Assembly: GCF_000422645.1 (NCBI RefSeq)
Contig: NZ_AUGL01000006.1
Location: 236,922 to 300,921 of the forward strand
Length of the DNA: 64,000 nt
Direction of reading: 5' to 3'
Source of the DNA: Ferrimonas futtsuensis DSM 18154
GTDB taxonomy: Bacteria > Pseudomonadota > Gammaproteobacteria > Enterobacterales > Shewanellaceae
Shown here: positions 59,295-64,000 of the stretch, one piece after another
Numbering within the stretch: position 1 is the first letter of the stretch
Layout: every line of letters starts with the position of its first letter
Translations under genes and position numbers: made by a program
The notes under the pieces: model-generated
Seen by the model: only the letters and a program-made list of their open reading frames with translations
Told to the model about the DNA's origin: nothing
Databases searched by the model: none

Positions 59295-60659
59295 TTAAAA
59301 CTGAACCTTGATGGGCCACTCTTTCTGTACGCGCTGCTCCAGGAACTTCTTCTTCTGCGCATCCATCTTGGCTTTGTCCAGACCTACCAGCACCTGAGCT
59401 TTTGCCTTGGTTGAGTAGTCAGGGAAGCTCACTTTGGCTACGCCATGCTTGGACAGTACGGTCTTGAGCTTGGCGCGGGCCTCTTTACCAATCTTCTTGG
59501 CTTTAGCCAGCTCTTCCAGGGCAAGCTCTGGGTTGTGAGCGTGGATGCCGTGAGAGGCAATGGCGTAATCCCAGTACCACTGAGCGTGACGGATGAGCTT
59601 CAGCGCGCCCTTCATCTCCGCTTCGGTCGCACCCGCCTTCCAGGCTTCACCGGCTTCGAAGTGCGCCTTGACGATGACGTCTTCGGCAGCCAGCTGCGCC
59701 TTGTGAACCGCTTTCTTGTTCATGGCGATGGTGTCAACCAGCTCGGCCTTGGTGTCGTGACAGTTGGAGCAGGTCTGCTCGAAGTTGTCGATGGCGTTGC
59801 CAACGTTGTGCTTGGTGAACTCTTTACCAGACGCGCTCTCAACCTTAGGCATGTGGCAATCGATACAGGTCACGTCCATCTCGGCGTGTACTGTAGGTTG
59901 CCAGGTTTCCCACTCGGGGTGCTGAGCTTTCAGCATGGGGGCCTTGGAGATCTTGTGGGTCCAGTCCTTGAAGTTCAGGGCATCGTAGTAGGCCAGCATG
60001 GCGTCGGGGTTCTGACCGCCGTCCCAGGGGAACTTCACTTTCTTGTGGTCGGTACCGTCGAAGTAGTATTCCACGTGGCACTGAGCACAGGTCATGGCAG
60101 CCTGAATGTTCGCTTCCTGGTCTTCAAACTTCTGACCTGCGGCAGCAAAACCACGCATGGCGAACGGACGAGCAGGAGTGGGCTTGCCGGTTTCGACATC
60201 ATGGCAATCGGCACAGCCTACGTTGTTACCAATCTCATGACCGGTGGCGCCCCACGTCTTGTCAGAGAAGGTGCCTTCACCAATCTTGTCGTACATACGA
60301 CCCAGATCCGGTGTCTTACAACCCCAGCAAGAAGCAGGCATTGGGCCTTCGGAATCGGTCATAGGGCCGCCGGTACGCAGGCTGCGAGTCAGATCCGCAA
60401 CAGCGAACTGGTGACCGCGAGGCTTGTTGTAGTCTTTGGCAAAACCATAGCCGCCATACAGAATCACGATCATAGGATCGTGCTCCAGAATGTCGCCCTG
60501 CTCAGTGGACTCAATGGTGGAAGCCCAAGAGGTGTACTGCTCAGGATACTTATCCTTCCAGGTAATGTTGTTGGCGTCTTCTGGCGCGTTCTTCGCCAAA
60601 GCAGAGCCGCTGATCACGGCAATGGTAACGGCTACAGCGAGTTTATTTAGGTGTTTCAT
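59295..60659 (-). CDS. nrfA: Ammonia-forming cytochrome c nitrite reductase NrfA
   Basis: A 454-residue periplasmic pentaheme enzyme that reduces nitrite to ammonium with six electrons. It has a Sec signal peptide (cut near ALA-KNA) and one CxxCK motif (CWGCK, 111-115) that carries the active-site heme with lysine ligation. Four CxxCH motifs follow (CADCH 149, CAQCH 191, CIDCH 265, CSNCH 297). Active-site segments resemble those of Shewanella NrfA. No nrfBCD or nrfH gene adjoins, so electrons come from a separate quinol donor. The start is preceded by GAGAGGA-type sequence, with a NarL/NarP site 68 bp upstream. Confidence 0.94.
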   Translation of the reverse strand: MKHLNKLAVAVTIAVISGSALAKNAPEDANNITWKDKYPEQYTSWASTIESTEQGDILEHDPMIVILYGGYGFAKDYNKPRGHQFAVADLTRSLRTGGPMTDSEGPMPASCWGCKTPDLGRMYDKIGEGTFSDKTWGATGHEIGNNVGCADCHDVETGKPTPARPFAMRGFAAAGQKFEDQEANIQAAMTCAQCHVEYYFDGTDHKKVKFPWDGGQNPDAMLAYYDALNFKDWTHKISKAPMLKAQHPEWETWQPTVHAEMDVTCIDCHMPKVESASGKEFTKHNVGNAIDNFEQTCSNCHDTKAELVDTIAMNKKAVHKAQLAAEDVIVKAHFEAGEAWKAGATEAEMKGALKLIRHAQWYWDYAIASHGIHAHNPELALEELAKAKKIGKEARAKLKTVLSKHGVAKVSFPDYSTKAKAQVLVGLDKAKMDAQKKKFLEQRVQKEWPIKVQF

Positions 60660-61414
60660 ATCATCCTCTCCGAGGTTTTTCTTATCTCTCGGGAGAAATC
60701 ATAGGGAGGTGCGAAAACCGCAGGCATACCCCTTTGGGGGTATTGGCCGGGAAACCGATTTAGGATCACCTTATAGGCCACATTTTGCCGAAATCAGTTT
60801 GAGTTTTTGAAAAAATTTACTGTCGACCAGCTAAAAATTGGACAAGGCAAAGTTGCCTATCCAAAGCTGAAAACCTGATAAAAGTTCGAAAAGACAAATG
60901 TTCCTTCTGAGACACTGCACAAGACATAGCGTCATGAAATCAACACCTTAATCAAGCGCGTAAGGTAGCAATAGTCAGCCACTTTCTCAGACTGCTGTTG
61001 TAGCATTGCTCTAGGACTCAAGTACCGCAGATCTGACGTTAGAACGTCGACAACAGTCCCTGTGCCAATCGTTGCACATATTGCCCCATCCCCCTACCCC
61101 GCGACTCTTAGTAACCGAAAATAGCCGAAAGGCAGTTGCCATTGAGGTTGGTAGAGTATCGGCTCCAAAGGCATCTCCGTACGGCAATGCCTATACCGTA
61201 CTGGTTCAAGCAGTGGGGTTTAAGACAGGTGTTAACACCCCTGAGTTTTAGTATGATTACTCCTCAAGGATGCACCGAGAAACAGCAGTAGGACCACTCA
61301 CACCCTGCTTTACACGCTGGCCTGTACAAAGAGAAGCGAAGATTGCTTTAGCCTAGGTAAGCCAAAACCTACTTTTCTCTGTATAGAGAATGAGTTCGAA
61401 ATAGAGCATAAGTC
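60660..61414. other. Long intergenic region upstream of nrfA
   Basis: Over 700 bp without a convincing gene. Near nrfA it holds the NarL/NarP-type site; the rest becomes AT-richer toward the accessory end, with no recognised integrase, insertion sequence or attachment site. Confidence 0.5.
60727..60742. promoter_or_regulatory. NarL/NarP 7-2-7 site upstream of nrfA
   Basis: TACCCCTTTGGGGGTA is an inverted repeat of two 7-mers spaced by 2 bp. It matches the TACYNMT-N2-AKNRGTA pattern except for one position in the right half. It lies about 68 bp before nrfA, consistent with nitrate/nitrite-responsive control. Confidence 0.7.
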
Positions 61415-61948
61415 ATGATAAACAACATATACCATCTAGAGTATGATGAAGACTCTTTCGCTGTAGGTTTTGCAAATACTCAAGACGTAAGGCGGTTCAG
61501 AAAAGCAACCTTAGGTACCGATGCTATTGCCAGTGAGTTTGATGGTATGGAACTTACTTATGACCCTTTCAGTAGAGGCCATAAAATTACTCACTTTAAG
61601 GATTTTTTTGTTGGTGGGCTTCTGGTTGTCGAAGAGGGAAAGCAAGAGCTTGAGTCTATCCTCAATGGGTTTGGGCAGTGGATTCCAATGAAGTTAGACT
61701 CTAAAGGAGTGTTTTTCTTTCACCCAACAACGACATTGGACATTGTCGACACGTGCAACTCGGAACTACTTTACCATGATGGATATGTGACCGGAGTTAA
61801 AAAGTTTGCATTCAAGGATTTTGATGACAACTTACCGCCAGTATTCAAGATGGCGGGATTCGAACACTATGGCTTGACCGTATCATCTAGATTCAAAGAA
61901 TATGTTGAGGCTAGTTCTTTAACAGGATTGAGCTTCAAAAAACTTTGA
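61415..61948 (+). CDS. Hypothetical protein, possible Imm11-like immunity protein
   Basis: A 177-residue protein, AT-rich compared with the genes to the left. The C-terminal part, DNLPPVFKMAGFEHYGLTVSSRFKEYVEASSLTGLSF, resembles the end of DUF1629/Imm11 immunity-type proteins (LP-hydrophobic-FK..., a GLTGLSF end). The name is a tentative recognition by pattern only. It lies next to attC-like sequences and other AT-rich genes, suggesting a horizontally acquired cassette region; no toxin gene is adjacent. No Sec signal or membrane segment. Confidence 0.45.
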   Translation: MINNIYHLEYDEDSFAVGFANTQDVRRFRKATLGTDAIASEFDGMELTYDPFSRGHKITHFKDFFVGGLLVVEEGKQELESILNGFGQWIPMKLDSKGVFFFHPTTTLDIVDTCNSELLYHDGYVTGVKKFAFKDFDDNLPPVFKMAGFEHYGLTVSSRFKEYVEASSLTGLSFKKL

Positions 61949-61974
61949 CACAGCGTTTTACTGATGACATTAAA

Positions 61975-62153
61975 AATAACTTCGTTCAAAGTCTCGCAGA
62001 GACACCTCCGAACGGCAGCTACCGCCACGAAGCGGTCATAGAGAATCCTTGATGCGTGAGCTGCTCCCTACCCATTCTGCTTCAGCCGCACCGCAGACGG
62101 CGGCGTCGGGTGGAAGCGCGAAGCCTCGGAACGAACTGAAAGCATTTGTTATA
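61975..62153 (-). repeat. Possible attC-like site after the DUF2971 gene
   Basis: TATAACAAATGC lies 8 nt past the stop of the DUF2971 gene, and a matching GAACGAAGTTAT lies about 180 bp further. ATAAC/GTTAT and TTCGTTC/GAACGAA are inverted, as the outer boxes of an attC would be. The middle is long and not clearly folded, so this call is weak. Confidence 0.3.
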
Positions 62154-62160
62154 TTGGTGT

Positions 62161-63117
62161 TTACACAGAGCAAAGCATTTTAAAATCGATCTCAAATCTG
62201 TCAGTACTTTCTACACCCTTGTATATTGAAACTACGTGATCGAAACTTGGATTACTCTTTATCTTATCAATGACTGCATTTATTTCTTCATCTGTTACTC
62301 TGCAACCAAAATATACTCCTTCAATTGACTGATGCTGCAGTCGTTTAAAATGCATTACATTAGATATTTTATTTCCTCCTTGTGCAAAGCTCAACCACCA
62401 AGGAAGGATATCTTTTCGATCACTTTCAAGTACTTCAGCCTTATATTTGACACCACCAAGGTGTGTCACGGAAACCTTGCTATTTTCCTGCTCTTTTATC
62501 CATTCCTCTGACACACACTCAAAAATAGCTACGTCAGCTTCATTTAGCCTCAACAAAAACCTATGTTCTTTTTCATAAATCCAGTTGTCACCCTTTATCA
62601 GCGCAAAGTGCTTATAGAAATTGTCTTCAAAATATTCATAGATAGTGTCATCAGGCATTTCAATGCCTGGTCTGCGGTTGCTATAGATGACTCTTGCAGG
62701 TGTTTTTTGCGACACATTGCACCTTCCTGAGAGCTCATCATGAAAAGTGAATGTATTATCGTCACAAGCTACGGCAACAATTATGCCTTTGTGCTCATTT
62801 GCATAATGAGACCACATCAGCAGATTATAAGGGTCTTCTGTTAAGGAAATTATCCCGAACTCATCCAACCTATTTCTTAGGTCGTTTTCGTATGATTTTT
62901 TCACTTGCTCAGGATCAAATCCTTCCGGTTCACCCTCATCTATTTCATCATCAAAACAATCACTGTCGTTGAAGAAAAATCCCATTTTTTTCTCAATACC
63001 TGCATCCGTTGGTTTTGAGTCAAAAGGATCATTAAGCTTTGATGGAGGAGTAAGACGCAAAAGAGGATCATCAAAGAAAGAAGCCCTTAATGGCATATAT
63101 TTATACAAAACTGTCAT
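62161..63117 (-). CDS. DUF2971-family protein
   Basis: A 318-residue AT-rich protein. LYKYMPLRASFFDD, PSKLNDPFDSKP, GIISLTEDPYNLLMWSHYANEHKGIIVAV and IYEKEHRFLLRL are the typical DUF2971 motifs (YKY, NDPFD, LMWSHYA-HKG). Members are often found in mobile elements and defence islands, and their function is unknown. It stands 40 bp past an attC-like repeat on the same strand as the GIY-YIG-like gene, as a gene cassette would. Confidence 0.72.
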   Translation of the reverse strand: MTVLYKYMPLRASFFDDPLLRLTPPSKLNDPFDSKPTDAGIEKKMGFFFNDSDCFDDEIDEGEPEGFDPEQVKKSYENDLRNRLDEFGIISLTEDPYNLLMWSHYANEHKGIIVAVACDDNTFTFHDELSGRCNVSQKTPARVIYSNRRPGIEMPDDTIYEYFEDNFYKHFALIKGDNWIYEKEHRFLLRLNEADVAIFECVSEEWIKEQENSKVSVTHLGGVKYKAEVLESDRKDILPWWLSFAQGGNKISNVMHFKRLQHQSIEGVYFGCRVTDEEINAVIDKIKSNPSFDHVVSIYKGVESTDRFEIDFKMLCSV

Positions 63118-63156
63118 TCAACTTCTTCCAACACTATTAAACCATGATTTGCCAAT

Positions 63157-63261
63157 ATCAACGCCCCGTCTAAGCGGCGCAAAACAAAGCTTGGCTAAAA
63201 TCCGCCTGGTACGAGCGCAAGCCAAGCGTTTTGCACCTGTGTCTTCAGGTGCTTGTTATGC
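63157..63261 (-). repeat. attC-like recombination site
   Basis: Read on the minus strand it begins GCATAACAAGC directly after the stop of the GIY-YIG-like gene and ends GCTTAGACGGGGCGTTG. Between them are imperfect inverted repeats, notably GCTTGGCT/AGCCAAGC and CAAAACG/TTTGTTTTG. Outer AAC/GTT boxes, about 105 bp length and position directly after a stop codon all fit an integron attC site. Confidence 0.6.
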
Positions 63262-63262
63262 A

Positions 63263-63646
63263 TTATCCCTGGCGACCTGCTTTGAGCTTAGGCTCCAGAG
63301 ACTTTTCAAGAAATATTTCTAAAGCTGCAACCCAATGGTAATCAATTGGTTCTCGCACATTGAATAGACAAAGTCTAGTTTCTGCATCAGCACCATATTC
63401 AGCCATGACACCTCCGGTGTTATCTCGGATATGCTCTAATGCTCTCTTACGAGAGTTAGTCAAACTACGTCCAACGCGAAGCACACCATCACAATTACTA
63501 ACCCATACGTAAACACCAGGATGCCAGACACAGTCTTCACTTGAAGACTTTGCTTGTTCTACGGAAAATTCGAAGTACTTAAACTTGTCTACAATAGGTT
63601 GGAATTCACGCTCAAATACTTCAATCGGACTCTGAGATTTCATCAT
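63263..63646 (-). CDS. GIY-YIG-like small protein
   Basis: A 127-residue AT-rich protein. GVYVWVSNCDGVLRVGRSLTNSRKRALEHI matches the GIY-YIG nuclease core (GVY, LRVG, the Arg in RKRALEHI), and VAALEIFLEKSLEPKLK supplies a glutamate in the right place. Catalytic competence is uncertain because the motif is short. AAGGAATA precedes the ATG at 63646, directly downstream of the end of a group II intron. Its stop touches the attC-like site, as in an integron cassette. Confidence 0.6.
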   Translation of the reverse strand: MMKSQSPIEVFEREFQPIVDKFKYFEFSVEQAKSSSEDCVWHPGVYVWVSNCDGVLRVGRSLTNSRKRALEHIRDNTGGVMAEYGADAETRLCLFNVREPIDYHWVAALEIFLEKSLEPKLKAGRQG

Positions 63647-63659
63647 TATTCCTTATGCA

Positions 63660-64000
63660 GTCGTGGTAGAGCGGCCAGTTACCTGTACCGCCCCCACACA
63701 GATCCGGACGTGCGGAACTACCGCATCCGGCTCCTCAGTTATACATATGCTCGTGTAATACACGCGCCCAGATACCAGTCCACTTTAACGTTACTACGTC
63801 TGCGAACTCGCATCCCCCTAATTCCAAAACACATTAGCATCTGCTTCAGGCCTGCCCAGTTGTAACTGCGCCGCTGACTTCGCCTATTCAACCATTTGTA
63901 CAAACTGTCGATGACATGCTTGTACAGGCCTGTGAGGCTACGGCTGTTATCTGGCAAACCAAAATAGTTGCCAAAGCCAGTCAGTTTGCGTTTGAGACTG
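63660..64000 (-). mobile_element. 3' end of a group II intron
   Basis: The minus strand runs from the maturase C-terminus through a domain V hairpin (about 63701-63733: GAGCCGGATGCGG, TAGT, CCGCACGTCCGGATC) and a domain VI-like stem (about 63661-63697), ending near CCACGAC. The rest lies beyond the window. It abuts the GIY-YIG-like cassette gene, and group IIC introns are known to insert at attC sites. Exact class cannot be set from this fragment. Confidence 0.75.
63739..64000 (-). CDS. Group II intron reverse transcriptase/maturase, C-terminal fragment
   Basis: The frame is open to the window edge. It ends with FGNYFGLPDNSRSLTGLYKH, followed by LYKWLNRRSQRRSYNWAGL, the hallmark of the maturase (domain X/thumb) of bacterial group II intron proteins (LYKWLNRRSQ-N-W). 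The catalytic YADD site lies outside the window. A 27-residue tail after the core has no clear HNH endonuclease, as in class C introns. The gene is partial at the window edge; the intact C-terminus and the intron RNA 3' end suggest it is not decayed here. Confidence 0.82.
   Translation of the reverse strand, partial: SLKRKLTGFGNYFGLPDNSRSLTGLYKHVIDSLYKWLNRRSQRRSYNWAGLKQMLMCFGIRGMRVRRRSNVKVDWYLGACITRAYV

Noticed and set aside
59445..60650. Plus-strand frame of about 401 codons over nrfA
   Set aside because: nrfA carries all five heme motifs on the other strand; the antisense frame has no family pattern.

Overview
The window comes from a GC-rich gammaproteobacterium, most likely of the Ferrimonas/Shewanella group (Alteromonadales). 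That is inferred from gene content: TorT/TorR, an NrfA nitrite reductase, a Tat-exported diheme cytochrome, a DUF2987 protein, PotABCD, PssA, and many closely packed genes with ATGA overlaps. No rRNA is present. The one intact tRNA found is tRNA-Cys.

Layout. (1) 1-4.8 kb, respiration and sensing: the 3' part of torT, torR, a two-gene unit for a split-Soret-like diheme cytochrome and a lipoprotein, and a divergent membrane-bound regulator pair (ToxR-like plus FidL/ToxS-like). A perfect CRP-type palindrome lies between the two units. (2) 4.7-5.4 kb: a 28-residue small membrane protein and a tRNA-Cys gene preceded by two decayed copies in a 127-bp tandem repeat. (3) 5.5-24.9 kb: yvcK, then a large exopolysaccharide locus whose gene set matches the Vibrio fischeri syp locus. 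It has an Hpt protein (LuxU-like), a LuxO/SypG-type sigma54 activator, STAS, OmpA, SLBB exporter and degenerate BY-kinase genes (SypA-B-C-D-like), several glycosyltransferases, flippase, ligase/polymerase, acetyltransferase, Wzz-like protein, and a fused glycosyltransferase/sugar-phosphate transferase.

The main discovery is in the promoters. Five -24/-12 (sigma54) promoter matches, four good and one imperfect, precede the transcription units of this locus. They place start sites about 20-45 nt before the first gene. Three carry a TTGCA-N3-TGCAA-like dyad 50-53 bp upstream of the -24 box. This predicts a self-contained Hpt to activator to sigma54 regulon for an exopolysaccharide.

(4) 24.9-31.4 kb: aspC, pssA, a YnhF-family small protein, a PAS/degenerate-GGDEF protein and a DmdC-type acyl-CoA dehydrogenase. 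(5) 31.6-39.9 kb: a TetR regulator and a divergent six-gene operon resembling the acyclic-terpene (atu) or branched acyl-CoA pathway: two SDRs, carboxyltransferase, biotin carboxylase and two acyl-CoA dehydrogenases, with a CAAG-CG-CTTG operator. (6) 39.9-52 kb: housekeeping, transport and stress genes (DUF2987, Bax-like, potABCD, ceramidase-like, PsiE, UspE-like, LysR, DJ-1/PfpI, TetR, SMR). (7) 52-57.5 kb: a degenerate serine-recombinase-like protein, an MFS transporter, an unusual papain-like protease/alpha-beta hydrolase fusion, a HAD phosphatase and a peroxiredoxin-like protein. (8) 57.8-60.7 kb: a MocR regulator and nrfA with a NarL/NarP 7-2-7 site. (9) 61.4-64 kb: a visibly AT-richer accessory end with an Imm11-like gene, a DUF2971 gene and a GIY-YIG-like gene separated by attC-like repeats, and the 3' end of a group II intron with its maturase, resembling an integron cassette array.

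All family names come from reading motifs by eye; no searches were run.
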